DNA of 64,000 nucleotides from Phyllobacterium zundukense (GTDB lineage Bacteria; Pseudomonadota; Alphaproteobacteria; Rhizobiales; Rhizobiaceae). Both the position numbers and the translations under genes were made by a program. Below are positions 9,617-18,688 of the stretch, piece after piece. Below the pieces are notes generated by a model, which was not told the DNA's origin, searched no databases, and saw only the letters and a list, made by a program, of their open reading frames with translations. Numbering within the stretch: position 1 is the stretch's first letter; each line of letters begins with the position of its first letter. The stretch spans positions 2,950,501 to 3,014,500 of the forward strand of contig NZ_CP017940.1 in assembly GCF_002764115.1 (NCBI RefSeq). The letters are read 5' to 3'.

Positions 9617-10288
9617 AACAAATTCCTCCGATGTGCCTCGGAGCAAGCAAAAGCCTCTATGCATTTCAAACGAGGTTATAATGCTGGCCCAAAAGGCGGT
9701 TCACTGTGAAGTAAGCATCAGTTATCCACCTAGCATTCAGCAGGATGCCGAATACTACATACGCAATACAAAACTGATGCTTACGGTGCTTTTGCTTGGA
9801 TCCCCCCACTACAAACCATGGTATCCAAACCGGAAGAACGTTATGACTCAAAGCGGGATACAGTAAGTTAGCAATTCTGATTAGTCCCAAAATTGCGACT
9901 TGAGCTGCGATTTGCTGCTTGCGGCAAATTCCCAAATACCAAAATTTTTCAGGCGCTTGCGCGCATGGCATTCCGCCGGCTCAGGATCGGCACACCGCAA
10001 AATGTATGATTTATAATCAATATTGTCGAGGTATTGGCCTAAGTAGTCGTGGTTTTTACCCTGCTTGGACGCCCAGATGACCCGAACCAATAAATATACA
10101 GACCGTTTTTCTCATGTCACGGCCGCGTCACGCTCTATTTATTAATCCTCTGTTAATCAACACGTGTAGCCCGGGGGCTTAAAGACGAGTTGATGGAACT
10201 GAACAAAAGAACTTAAACAAACTAAAAATCGAAAACGCAAATAAATCCTGAGAGAAATACTTCTCATCAAAGGGCGTAGGGGGCGATT
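9617..10288. other. 672-bp intergenic region between divergent transcription units
   Basis: AT-richer than the flanks and lying between the minus-strand secretion operon and the plus-strand LuxR-type regulator, so it should hold both promoters. It contains the Shine-Dalgarno of the 8723-9616 gene (about 9624-9632), a 13-bp inverted repeat (9711-9784) and an AT-rich stretch near 10130-10250. One open frame on the minus strand (9881-10090, TTG start) has protein-like composition but no ribosome site and no recognised homologue, so I do not call it. Confidence 0.5.
9711..9784. repeat. 13-bp perfect inverted repeat upstream of the secretion operon
   Basis: GTAAGCATCAGTT at 9711-9723 is repeated as its exact reverse complement at 9772-9784, with a 48-base spacer. 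It lies about 95 bases upstream of the start at 9616 and could be a regulator-binding pair or a long stem in the mRNA leader. No protein is known to bind it. Confidence 0.6.
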
Positions 10289-11116
10289 ATGTCTGGAAAT
10301 ATACCGCGTACAATCGGCGATCACATCCAATATGGATCGAAAATTGATGGTGATTCCAAGTTCAAGAGTGGCATATTCATTTATGCTGAGGCAGGAGTGG
10401 TTTTCCAGGGGTTGGTACAATCCCTCGAAAGAACATTCCCCGAGATTCGGGTAAACCTATCCAGCAAGTTGCTGGACACGGAAGAGGTCGACGAAGATGT
10501 TGGCCTTGTACTTGTGCACACCAGCTTCGTCATCGAACTTGGCGACTGCATTGCACGGTGCAAAAAGCGCTTTCCCAACGCATCCGTGACCTTGATGATC
10601 GACGAGCACAGCGCAGGCATGCAAGAGCTGAACAGCCTGTTCGATCAGAGACTCGTTCAAGGGCTTCTCCCATTCAGCCTGAAACTCGATATCTGGCTCG
10701 CGGTTATATGGCTGCTGCTTAACGGCGGCGAATACTATCCTTCCGCGATCGTTCGTTCGATCGAAAAGCATTCGAGCAACGGCGGACAGCCGCATACGTA
10801 CGGTAGCCAGATGAAAAACACCATGAACGGTGGCAGGCCAATCAAGACCTTGACACTTCGTGAGCATCAGATCCTGGAGCTTCTCTCTGAGGGTTTGCAG
10901 AACAAGATCATTGCCGATCGCCTGACGCTCTCGGAACACACCGTCAAGGTTCACGTACACAATCTCATCCGCAAGCTTCGGGTTCACAACCGCACCCAGG
11001 CCGCAGCGGTATACCGGAACAGCATGGACCAGGAGGCGTTCCAGCCCCCTTTTAGGGGCTATAGCACGCCGATCGGGCGGGCGGATGGTTCGCTAGAAAT
11101 GGGTCGGGTCGTATAA
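10289..11116 (+). CDS. LuxR-family transcriptional regulator
   Basis: 275 residues. The C-terminal part (about residues 188-245) is a LuxR/FixJ-type helix-turn-helix: LTLREHQILELLSEGLQNK leads into a scaffold helix and EHTVKVHVHNL is the recognition helix. The N-terminal 150 residues have alternating beta/alpha character like a response-regulator receiver, but I see no convincing phospho-acceptor Asp with the usual acidic pair, so the domain may be degenerate or use another input. A ~30-residue C-terminal tail follows the HTH. It is divergent from the type I secretion operon, sits at the edge of the polysaccharide genes, and is the most likely local regulator of either. Confidence 0.8.
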   Translation: MSGNIPRTIGDHIQYGSKIDGDSKFKSGIFIYAEAGVVFQGLVQSLERTFPEIRVNLSSKLLDTEEVDEDVGLVLVHTSFVIELGDCIARCKKRFPNASVTLMIDEHSAGMQELNSLFDQRLVQGLLPFSLKLDIWLAVIWLLLNGGEYYPSAIVRSIEKHSSNGGQPHTYGSQMKNTMNGGRPIKTLTLREHQILELLSEGLQNKIIADRLTLSEHTVKVHVHNLIRKLRVHNRTQAAAVYRNSMDQEAFQPPFRGYSTPIGRADGSLEMGRVV

Positions 11117-11120
11117 GGCA

Positions 11121-11603
11121 ATGTCCCGCATCAATGAGGTGCTGATGCTGGTGGGCAGACTGAACTACACGTGGACGAACACCGAAAGCCTGTTCATCTA
11201 CCTGATTGCCCACCTGCTTAACACAAACAAGGAAGCTGCTACGGTCATCTTCCTGACGCTGAACACGACCCGGGCAAGAATTGATTTGCTGGAGCGTTTG
11301 GCGAAAATCAGATCAACGGCACCGGAAACCAAAGAAGCCGTTCTCAAGATCACGGGCCGCATGACACGCGAGCAGCGGCTGCGTAACAAATACAATCATT
11401 GCATCTATTCGTTCGACGAAACGGGGCACAACGCATCAACACAGCTGATGCGGATTGTCGACATGAACGACAACCTCAAGTACGGAAAAGTCGAAGCGCT
11501 GGACGATGCAGAAATGCTGAGGATTCAGGCGACGATCGATGCGGTCACCGATGTCAACAAGTCTATCTGGGCGTTCATAAAGCTCAAGAACATCAGTGTT
11601 TAG
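11121..11603 (+). CDS. HEPN-like helical protein, function unknown
   Basis: 160 residues, predicted all-alpha, starting four bases after the regulator stop and so almost certainly co-transcribed and coupled. It contains RNKYNH (about residues 93-98), which fits the R-(N/K/H)-x3-H signature of HEPN-domain ribonucleases, preceded by a helix with several acidic residues. I do not recognise a close named family. If HEPN-like, it could be an RNase or an antitoxin-type partner, but the motif is short and the call rests on it and the helical pattern. No signal peptide and no membrane segment are seen. Confidence 0.55.
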   Translation: MSRINEVLMLVGRLNYTWTNTESLFIYLIAHLLNTNKEAATVIFLTLNTTRARIDLLERLAKIRSTAPETKEAVLKITGRMTREQRLRNKYNHCIYSFDETGHNASTQLMRIVDMNDNLKYGKVEALDDAEMLRIQATIDAVTDVNKSIWAFIKLKNISV

Positions 11604-11625
11604 GACATTCCGAGCCGAGGCGTCT

Positions 11626-12732
11626 TCAATTGAAATCGTCGCCGTTCAACCGGTTCCAGGCCTCGCCGGCGAGCCCATTGAAAAAAGCATTTCCATCTGA
11701 AAAGGCACTCAGCACTCTCGCATCGCGAGAGTGCACAACCGTGGACGAGCGTTGGAAAAACAGACCCTGGCGCACCATCATTGCCTGCAGAAGGTAAGGC
11801 TGCGTGCGAGCCCGGATGGCTACGGCGCCCAAGGCACGTGCGTGGTCTAATAGGCAGTCAAGTACGGCTCCCTCCCGCTCCTTCATAGCCAGGATTTGCA
11901 ATACCCGCGCAATTCGTCCGGGGGATCCATGATAGAGATAGGCACCGATCGGCGCACCGTGCCGCGCCCTGACCACCCGGCAGTGCATTGGTCCATAGGT
12001 CGATTTGGGTGTCGCTCCATCGAGGATATCCCTGAGATCGGAAGCTTCCCACGCAGGGCGGAGGCCAAACCGTTCCACCAGTGACGGAATGATACCCACC
12101 AGGGCATCACAATCTATGTCGCTATCGGTGAATCCATTCACCTCGGAACCGGGAGCTGATTCCGGATGGCTTCTACTGGCAAGCTTGAAGCCAAGTGCAT
12201 CAAGCGGCACAGCCAAAGGTGCCAGCAGCCGCATTCCGTGGAAACGGCCGGCCGCAAGTTCGATGGCAAAAGCAGCCGGGCGGAACACCCGGACCCATTC
12301 CAGGCTATAGGTTGGCAGTACGGTCCCGCGCAGTTTGCTCCACATGATTCGCGACGTCTCGTTAGCGGTCTCGCTCAGCGAGACGTCCTGCGGCCCCGCC
12401 AAAAAGGCACGCAGCAGGCGTGCCCCTGCAAGCGGATCCGCCGCATGGTCTTCCACCATTAACGGGCCGCAAATTGCAGCGCGGACCAGCGAGCCATCGA
12501 GCGACATTCTGAGCGGAATCGAACCAATGAAACCGTTCAGAACACCATCGCTGCGAATATGCACCTGGGAGATAATGTCGGAATCACCGCGCGAGGGATT
12601 GAGGTAGAGCTTGGACAAATAGTCTACGAGCGATTGCGGCACAGACGTCTTCTCGGTCTTGAACATGCCCCAGAACATGTTTGCGACCGCGGGAATATCC
12701 CGCGGGGTGATATTTCTGATCTCACTCATCGC
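11626..12732 (-). CDS. GNAT-like acyltransferase of the polysaccharide locus
   Basis: 368 residues from the ATG at 12732, which is preceded by GGACAGG; an alternative ATG at 12768 overlaps the previous stop as ATGA and would add 12 residues. The N-terminal segment (ITPRDIPAVANMFWGMF) and the later VVRARHGAPIGAYLYHG region resemble the two-lobe GNAT fold seen in FemX/acetyltransferase-like proteins of exopolysaccharide loci. No catalytic residue can be assigned with confidence. It follows a methyltransferase and a flippase gene in one minus-strand run, which suggests it decorates a sugar or amino-sugar of the polymer. Confidence 0.5.
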   Translation of the reverse strand, partial: AMSEIRNITPRDIPAVANMFWGMFKTEKTSVPQSLVDYLSKLYLNPSRGDSDIISQVHIRSDGVLNGFIGSIPLRMSLDGSLVRAAICGPLMVEDHAADPLAGARLLRAFLAGPQDVSLSETANETSRIMWSKLRGTVLPTYSLEWVRVFRPAAFAIELAAGRFHGMRLLAPLAVPLDALGFKLASRSHPESAPGSEVNGFTDSDIDCDALVGIIPSLVERFGLRPAWEASDLRDILDGATPKSTYGPMHCRVVRARHGAPIGAYLYHGSPGRIARVLQILAMKEREGAVLDCLLDHARALGAVAIRARTQPYLLQAMMVRQGLFFQRSSTVVHSRDARVLSAFSDGNAFFNGLAGEAWNRLNGDDFN

Positions 12733-12764
12733 AATCCTGTCCAAGTGCACTACTCCGTCTTCGA

Positions 12765-13466
12765 TCATACTTGTTTTCGCGCAACGGCAACGCGTGGGAT
12801 ACCGGCCTCATTATCGACGAAAGAGACTTGATCATACGCGGATACACGCGTCAGGAGATGGGCGACCTGCTGGTGCTGGCCTTCGCCGAATTCAAAAACA
12901 AGGGTACCGCCTGGCCTGAGGAAAGGCACAGAGTCGCGCACCACGCGCTGAAGTATCGAGATTCCAAAGGGGCCCCCGTCGAAAGCCTCCCGCGGTTCGT
13001 CGACGAGGAGATGTGCCAGGCTATCTTCAAGGCGTCGGGCGGAAATATAGGGCGGGTTGCAAATGATCATATCTACTTTGCCCGCCAGATCTTGCCCGTT
13101 CATCGCATCAAACAAATCCCCCTGAAATATCTTGACGCGCGGGCCGAAACCAAGCCTCTCGACGTTCCGCCGGGCGAGACCGACGGTTTCATCCGTAAGA
13201 TCGGCTCCCAATACCCGCGCTGTGGCGATTGCCCCCGCAACCGCAAGACCGAGGTTCCCCGAACCGCAACACATATCGATTACAAGCGGACCAGCTTGTT
13301 CTTCAGTCAGGATACTGATCGCGGTAAGGCCCAGCAATTCGGTTTCCTCGCGCGGTACAAGTACGCCGGGCGCAATTTCAAGCTCTACGCCAAGGAAACG
13401 GTGCAGCTTCGTCGGAACTGCTGAAATGCCTAGTACAGGCTCTGTCATCCGGGTCATCTCTTGCAT
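12765..13466 (-). CDS. class I SAM-dependent methyltransferase (NPPY type, PrmC/HemK-like)
   Basis: 233 residues. The glycine-rich SAM loop is seen in VIDMCCGSGNLGLAVAG and the substrate-amide motif in IICNPPYIS; the strand near the end carries LVFEFGEGQHQQV. NPPY methyltransferases modify glutamine or adenine amino groups; PrmC modifies Gln of release factors. A housekeeping prmC would normally be longer (about 285 residues, with an N-terminal helical domain) and sit beside prfA, so this is more likely a specialised paralogue. The start at 13466 has GGAGAG upstream and avoids overlap with the flippase gene. It is operon-linked with the flippase and the acyltransferase. Confidence 0.7.
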   Translation of the reverse strand: MQEMTRMTEPVLGISAVPTKLHRFLGVELEIAPGVLVPREETELLGLTAISILTEEQAGPLVIDMCCGSGNLGLAVAGAIATARVLGADLTDETVGLARRNVERLGFGPRVKIFQGDLFDAMNGQDLAGKVDMIICNPPYISARRLEDSLAHLLVDEPREAFDGGPFGISILQRVVRDSVPFLRPGGTLVFEFGEGQHQQVAHLLTRVSAYDQVSFVDNEAGIPRVAVARKQV

Positions 13467-13524
13467 TTGTGTCTCTCCTTTAGTCAGCGACCGTGCGATA
13501 TCTATCGACGCGACCGGTTCGAGT

Positions 13525-14961
13525 TCATTGGGTGCCTTGCTGCCTTTCAACGCAAAACCGTGGATCGTTCCGAAAAAAACAAAGATAAAGTGCTCCGAGG
13601 ACGCCGGAATAAATCAGCGCGCCTGCCAGGATCTGCGTTCCGAGCTGTATTTCCGGCGACATGGAAAAACTTGCGACCCATATTACGCCCGCCACCATCG
13701 CGATCAGTGCCGGAATAACTATGGACGCATTCGCCCCAACCTTTTTCCACGCCACGCCGCCGTAGTGGCTCTGCAGCCAGATCGTCACGCAAACTGTGAT
13801 CAATCCAGCTATCAATTGACCGATCGCGACGCCAGTCGTTCCGAACGGCACAGAAGCCAGGATGAAAATGATCGCAACCACCGCATTGAAAAGCGAAATG
13901 AACGGCAAGCGCCGTACCTGCCCCGTCAGGGACATCAGCGGCTCGGTCAGGACATTCGGAATATAGAGCATATAAACAATGGCGAGGATCGAGGTGATCG
14001 GAGCAGCGGGGTGCCATTGTTCGCCGAGCAAGAGCAAAACCAGGTTCTCCGAAACCAGGGCGAGACCAATGAAGATGGGCGCGGCAAGGGCAAGCAGGAA
14101 CGGCAAGAACACCGCCGCTTCCTTGCCAACATTCTTTTTCAGTTCGGTCTCGTTATGTTCGTCCCGCACGGCGCGCCTGAGACTGACCCAGGCGATCAGC
14201 CGGGAGGGTTCTTCCATCAATTCGGCAAAGGACGATCCGAGACGCTCGGCCACCCTGTAATAACCAACGCTGGCGGCGCCGAGAAAAATGCCGATGACGA
14301 AAGTCACCGCGTAGGTATGGAAGTACGCAACCATTCTCGTGGCAAGAATATAACGTGAAAACTCGGCAAGTTCGCGCACGACGACCCAATGGAGCCGCAA
14401 GCGTGGAATCCATTTTGTTGCCGCAATCGCACAGACGAGATAAGTGATCTGCGTGCAAAACTTGCCGAAGGCCAGGGCAAAAATTCCCCAGCCGGATGCC
14501 AGGCCAAACAGCGCTGCCAAAAGACCCACGCCCTCCCCCGCCATCACGAAAATCGAATGCAATTCTGCGCGGCTTTGGCGTACCAACAGTCCGGCATAGA
14601 CGGCGCTTACCGTAGAAAACACCACCCATACGGAAAACAGGGCAAGGAGCTCGCCGGCCAGGGTCATTCCGAGAAATTTGTACATGCCTGCCGAGGCAAG
14701 CGTACCGGCGCACATGGCGATGGCGCCGCTCACAAGGGCCGCCGTGGCTATCTGATCAAAAAGAGACCGGTCCTCGCGGCAGCTCATGAGGAACTCGCGG
14801 GATCCTGCTTCGGATACCCGCGTCAAGAAAATCGCAACGGCCAAAGTCAATGTGTAGACGCCGAATTCGGCGGCAGAAAGCATCCGCGCGGCCAGGACGA
14901 AAACGGCTACCTGAGCCAGCTGTGCCGATATCCGCGATGCCACCGCGGCAAAGCCCATCAC
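13525..14961 (-). CDS. Wzx-like polysaccharide flippase (MATE/PST superfamily)
   Basis: 478 residues with about 12-14 hydrophobic helices. The N-terminal AARMLSAAEFGVYTLTLAVAI is the typical first-helix signature of oligosaccharide flippases, and a pair of charged loops around residues 220-260 (YYRVAERLGSSFAELMEEP) is also typical. It would flip undecaprenyl-linked repeat units across the inner membrane. The start is uncertain: a GTG at 14961 is followed at once by an ATG at 14958, and the same frame stays open for about 30 more codons upstream without a standard start codon. It heads a three-gene minus-strand run with the methyltransferase and acyltransferase. Confidence 0.8.
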   Translation of the reverse strand: MMGFAAVASRISAQLAQVAVFVLAARMLSAAEFGVYTLTLAVAIFLTRVSEAGSREFLMSCREDRSLFDQIATAALVSGAIAMCAGTLASAGMYKFLGMTLAGELLALFSVWVVFSTVSAVYAGLLVRQSRAELHSIFVMAGEGVGLLAALFGLASGWGIFALAFGKFCTQITYLVCAIAATKWIPRLRLHWVVVRELAEFSRYILATRMVAYFHTYAVTFVIGIFLGAASVGYYRVAERLGSSFAELMEEPSRLIAWVSLRRAVRDEHNETELKKNVGKEAAVFLPFLLALAAPIFIGLALVSENLVLLLLGEQWHPAAPITSILAIVYMLYIPNVLTEPLMSLTGQVRRLPFISLFNAVVAIIFILASVPFGTTGVAIGQLIAGLITVCVTIWLQSHYGGVAWKKVGANASIVIPALIAMVAGVIWVASFSMSPEIQLGTQILAGALIYSGVLGALYLCFFRNDPRFCVERQQGTQ

Positions 14962-15306
14962 AGCCGCTTTCCTGGCAGTGACGCTTTCCGTATTCTTCTT
15001 AACGATCTGTTCCAGAACAGTATCCCCGATTTTGTCCAGACCCCGATGTCATCGGATCATTAGACGCGCTGACTAATTGATTTCATTTGTGATTTTGTCT
15101 CTGACCCATCAATGGTCACTCCATAATTGATACCAGATTGATGGCCCATATTCAGGAACTATCTCGCTAATCAATTAGATTAGGAGTCCTAGACGACCAC
15201 CGCGTAAAGTGTGACATTCGAGTCGGGATCGTGCTCATCCACGATAATTCCTGCGCATGAAAAGCGCGTTCTAGGGGACTGAGTTTGCTAGACATCTGGG
15301 GGCGAT
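14962..15306. other. intergenic region between divergent polysaccharide genes
   Basis: About 345 bases between the flippase gene (minus) and the next gene (plus). It should hold both promoters. It is AT-rich from about 15070 to 15180. I see no RNA gene, repeat or strong terminator. Confidence 0.4.
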
Positions 15307-16869
15307 ATGTCGAAGCTTCGCGTTGCCGTTCTAGCGGCATCAATTGATCAACTACGGAATTGGGAACTCAAACTTCTCAATGACATTCTGATGGACAACC
15401 AGCTCGATCTTTGTGCTGTTGTCTTGACCGGGCCGTTCACTGCTCCAGCCGCACCACTGTTCAGCCGATTGCTCTACAATCTGGATAAACGCGTATTTGC
15501 CCGTCAGCCGGCCTATCCGGCGAAGCATGTTCTATCCCGGCTGCGAACCCGGCCGCTCGTCAACCTCCGCAACGGGGATGATTTATCGAGTTTAAACCTC
15601 GACGTCGTTGTCCGTCTTGCCGCTGAACCGCTTTCAAACGAATTGCTCAAAAGCGTCCGCTTTGGCGAATGGACTTTTAATTTCACGGAGACACAATCGC
15701 CCACCTTCGACTGGACCGGATTCTGGGAGGTCAAGGAAAAGGCGGCATTGACTATAACCGCTGTGAATATACGTCAGGCATCAGAAAGCGTATCCAAAAC
15801 TCTTGCGACCGCCGCCTACAACACCAAATTCAGCGCTGCCCTGAACGGTGCGTTCGTCGAGGAAAAGTCCGTCATTCTCATGATGCGTGAATTGCGGCGG
15901 CTTGCGGATACGCGCGAGCTGAAACCACAGCGGCACGAACCGCTCAAAGCCAAAACAACGCTGCCGGGCATGTTTGACGCTACAGCATATATGTTCCGGC
16001 TGGCAGGCAATGTCCTGGGGAAAATCATGATCCAGGCCAGATCCAGGCTGGGATTGGATGCCAGAAGCTGGCGCGTCCATATTGGGAACGGCAGCGTCGA
16101 GAATTTTGTCCCCGGCCAGACCACTGAACTGAAGCTCGCCGAGGGAATGTGGGCCGCCGATCCTTTCCTGTTTCGCTGGAACAATGAGGACTATATTTTC
16201 TTCGAGTGCTTTCCGAATAATCGCCAGAATGCCTGGATCTCGGTCGCAAAACTGGCGGACAACAAGGTTGAACTGCTCGGCACCTGTCTGCGCACCAGCT
16301 ATCATCTGTCTTATCCGTTCATTTTCAACGATGGCGGCGACATCTTCATGATACCCGAAACACACCAGACCAATCGGGTTGAGGTATGGCGTTGCACGCA
16401 GTTCCCTTTGCGATGGGAACTCTATGCAACCACGCTGGAAGGACAGAGCCCCGCCGACACCATCATGTTTCGCACCGATGGACAATGGTGGCTGCTTACG
16501 TCGCTCTCGGATCATTATGCCTATATGGATCACTGCAGCGAGCTCTATGCCTTCGCTGTCGACGGCCCTGCATTGCGCTCAGTCGTGCCACACAAACGCA
16601 ATCCGGTGATTATTGGCAGCGACGTCGCCAGAAACGCCGGGCGCGTTCATGTTGTGGGCGACCGTTTGCTGCGGCCATCCCAATGCAATTCGAATGGCAC
16701 CTACGGCTATGGCCTCAACATCCAGGAAATCACGAAGATCGATAGTAATGAATATGCCGAAAGTGCGGTCAGGCTGGTAAGGCCCGATTTCATGTCCGGC
16801 ATTGTCGGATGCCATCACATAGACATACTTGGCGATCGCTTTGTGATTGATTTGTGCAAGGCCAGATAG
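15307..16869 (+). CDS. two-domain GINT1-like sugar-active protein
   Basis: 520 residues. The N-terminal ~200 residues begin MSKLRVAVLAASIDQLRNW and resemble a formyltransferase-like Rossmann domain (VVVRLAAEPLSNELLKSVRFG). From about residue 270 the protein resembles the five-bladed-propeller domain found next to glucosamine inositolphosphorylceramide transferase (GINT1) and GH43-like proteins: ADPFLFRWNNEDYIFFECF, PETHQTNRVEVWR, then DTIMFRTDGQWWLLTS. In bacteria this architecture occurs in polysaccharide loci, where its reaction is not settled. The canonical HxSLLP formyltransferase motif is missing. It stands alone between two intergenic regions on the plus strand. Transfer or formylation of an amino-sugar is inference. 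Confidence 0.55.
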   Translation: MSKLRVAVLAASIDQLRNWELKLLNDILMDNQLDLCAVVLTGPFTAPAAPLFSRLLYNLDKRVFARQPAYPAKHVLSRLRTRPLVNLRNGDDLSSLNLDVVVRLAAEPLSNELLKSVRFGEWTFNFTETQSPTFDWTGFWEVKEKAALTITAVNIRQASESVSKTLATAAYNTKFSAALNGAFVEEKSVILMMRELRRLADTRELKPQRHEPLKAKTTLPGMFDATAYMFRLAGNVLGKIMIQARSRLGLDARSWRVHIGNGSVENFVPGQTTELKLAEGMWAADPFLFRWNNEDYIFFECFPNNRQNAWISVAKLADNKVELLGTCLRTSYHLSYPFIFNDGGDIFMIPETHQTNRVEVWRCTQFPLRWELYATTLEGQSPADTIMFRTDGQWWLLTSLSDHYAYMDHCSELYAFAVDGPALRSVVPHKRNPVIIGSDVARNAGRVHVVGDRLLRPSQCNSNGTYGYGLNIQEITKIDSNEYAESAVRLVRPDFMSGIVGCHHIDILGDRFVIDLCKAR

Positions 16870-17301
16870 AGCCCGCGCGAATCAGTCCCTTACCTCTTCA
16901 AAAACGTCCTCTGATTCGGAATTATCAAACATTCTGGAGGCCTTTTGGATGCTTGTTTCCCGGCTATTTCGTCGATCATAAACCTTCTTCCTAGCTCATT
17001 AGTAATTATTGCTAGGGCCTTGAGGTACGTTGTTAATCACTATTAATTATTGACGGAAAACCAATATACTATACCTTATTTTCATAAACAGAATCATAAA
17101 AGAGAACTCAACAACAATACACTAGCGACAATACTTGTACATATTGCGTATGATTTGTCTTTGTATTGTATCAAGCTTTGAGTAGCACTTGGGGTATCAA
17201 GGGAAAACGCCGATCGTAGAGAAACAATCTCACGATCCGTAAGCAACGTGCTTTCGGAGAGCGTTAAGAAGAATTCGAAAGGGTGGTTCGGGGCCAATAT
17301 C
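16870..17301. other. AT-rich intergenic region upstream of the sugar transferase
   Basis: 432 bases without a credible gene. The stretch 16990-17160 is strongly AT-rich and contains TTGACG at 17050-17055 followed by TATACTATACC, a possible but poorly spaced promoter for the downstream transferase. No RNA gene or repeat was recognised. Confidence 0.4.
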
Positions 17302-17979
17302 ATGTCGTACATATCAGAACCGCTGATCGAACAGCGGGCAGAAAACACGCCGGTAAAAAGCCGCTTTCTCTATGAAACGGTAAAGAGAACGCTCGACATT
17401 GCTTTTGCAGTCGCCGCGCTCGTCTTCCTCTTTCCCGTTTTGGTTGGCATCATTGTTGCGCTGGCCATGCATGACGGCTTTCCGGTCATCTACAAGCAGC
17501 GCAGGATCGGATTGAACGGCAAGGAATTCACCTGTTACAAATTCCGTTCCATGGCAAAAGACGCGGATGCGCGCCTGGCAGCCCTGCTGTCGCAATCGCC
17601 AGAAATATTGCGCGAATGGACTGAAAGCCAAAAACTCAAAACAGATCCAAGAATACACAGACTTGGACGTTTTCTGCGCATTTCAAGTCTCGACGAGCTT
17701 CCTCAGTTCATCAACGTCATTCGCGGCGAAATGAGTATCGTTGGGCCGAGACCCATCGTGATGAATGAAATTTGCCGCTACGGCGATTCATATCGCTACT
17801 ACAAGGCGATGAAGCCTGGAATAACTGGCCTGTGGCAGGTCAGCGGCAGGAGTAGCACAGGCTATGAAGCCAGGGTGCAACTCGACACGGACTATTTCAA
17901 GACGCGATCCATCTGGGTCGATTTGGGGATTATGATACGCACGGCTTGGGTCGTGTTTTTAGCGAAAGGTAGTTGCTGA
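17302..17979 (+). CDS. undecaprenyl-phosphate sugar phosphotransferase (ExoY/WbaP family)
   Basis: 225 residues from the ATG at 17302. An N-terminal membrane helix (DIAFAVAALVFLFPVLVGI) precedes the cytoplasmic catalytic part with YKQRRIGLNGKEFTCYKFR, then SSLDELPQFINVIRGEMS with the catalytic Asp-Glu pair, then GPRP and KPGITGLWQVSGRS. All are hallmarks of the polyprenyl-phosphate hexose-1-phosphate transferases that start repeat-unit synthesis. The length matches the short ExoY type, lacking the extra N-terminal helices of WbaP. An upstream GTG at 17248 is possible but has no ribosome site. It should initiate the polysaccharide whose flippase, polymerase and glycosyltransferases lie around it. 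Confidence 0.9.
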   Translation: MSYISEPLIEQRAENTPVKSRFLYETVKRTLDIAFAVAALVFLFPVLVGIIVALAMHDGFPVIYKQRRIGLNGKEFTCYKFRSMAKDADARLAALLSQSPEILREWTESQKLKTDPRIHRLGRFLRISSLDELPQFINVIRGEMSIVGPRPIVMNEICRYGDSYRYYKAMKPGITGLWQVSGRSSTGYEARVQLDTDYFKTRSIWVDLGIMIRTAWVVFLAKGSC

Positions 17980-18058
17980 AGCAAAGCACCTGCCTTCTCG
18001 AGATCGCACCACGACCAGAAATTGCCATTTCACCCAACTGCTATTGCCCGGGGTATTT

Positions 18059-18322
18059 ATGCGTCACCGCCTGCAGACATTTTGCCCTTCGAAGACGGTG
18101 CACTCGCGCATCGTGAATGCGCTGTGGATCGAGAATGGTGGTACGCCCTGGAATATGCCGCCTGATTGGGAGCCCGACCGCGCCTGGGCGTCACAGCTCG
18201 ATTTGAACCTCATACCCAATCTCGGCCCGATGTCCGTTGCAATTCTGGAGGAATGGCTCGCCGCTGGTGACGACGAAGATCCAGATGAAGAAGACCAGGA
18301 GCAGCCGGAGCAAGAGCCGTAG
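18059..18322 (+). CDS. small hypothetical protein with acidic tail
   Basis: 87 residues, start ATG at 18059 after a CGGGG stretch. The N-terminal half is basic (MRHRLQTFCPSKT), the middle reads NLIPNLGPMSVAILEEWL and the last ~18 residues are almost all Asp, Glu, Gln and Pro. No family is recognised. It lies 79 bases after the sugar transferase on the same strand and might share its transcript. Confidence 0.45.
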   Translation: MRHRLQTFCPSKTVHSRIVNALWIENGGTPWNMPPDWEPDRAWASQLDLNLIPNLGPMSVAILEEWLAAGDDEDPDEEDQEQPEQEP

Positions 18323-18341
18323 ATCCGCGTGAGCCGTTACG

Positions 18342-18488
18342 TCAAAGAAGGCGCCAGACCACGGTCCAAAAAATCACGCAGACCAGCAAGGCTGCCCAAC
18401 GGATCAGATATTTTTCCTCAATCATGTCGAACAAAGACTTCGACTGACGACCACCGGATGATTTCAAATTCTCGGATGAATTTTGCAT
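18342..18488 (-). CDS. 48-residue single-span membrane protein
   Basis: A short open frame on the minus strand. A polar N-terminus (MQNSSENLKSSGGRQSKS) and a MIEEKY segment are followed by one hydrophobic helix near the end (WAALLVCVIFWTVVW). The composition is that of a real small inner-membrane protein. Only a weak AAGAGA ribosome site lies upstream, and the gene is convergent with the 18059-18322 gene. No homologue is recognised. Confidence 0.35.
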   Translation of the reverse strand: MQNSSENLKSSGGRQSKSLFDMIEEKYLIRWAALLVCVIFWTVVWRLL

Positions 18489-18688
18489 CGATCTCTTGAG
18501 TTAGGACTCGTCGACCGAGAGCGCTGATCTAATCCTGAACTAAGCCTAAGGATGGCCGCGTCAAGGATTTAATCACCTCTCTCTCCCCTCAAGGCAGATT
18601 ATATGCCATAAATATGAATAAATGGATAGCCTTTTGAGCCGGGTTATTCTGCCTCCCTCAAAATGTGTAGTCCGGTGTGCTGGAAATA

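Noticed and set aside
9881..10090. 69-codon minus-strand frame with protein-like composition
   Set aside because: Starts only with TTG, lacks a Shine-Dalgarno, and matches no family I recognise; mentioned only in the intergenic entry.
12765..13466. Housekeeping prmC
   Set aside because: Too short for PrmC, no prfA neighbour, and operon-linked to a polysaccharide flippase.
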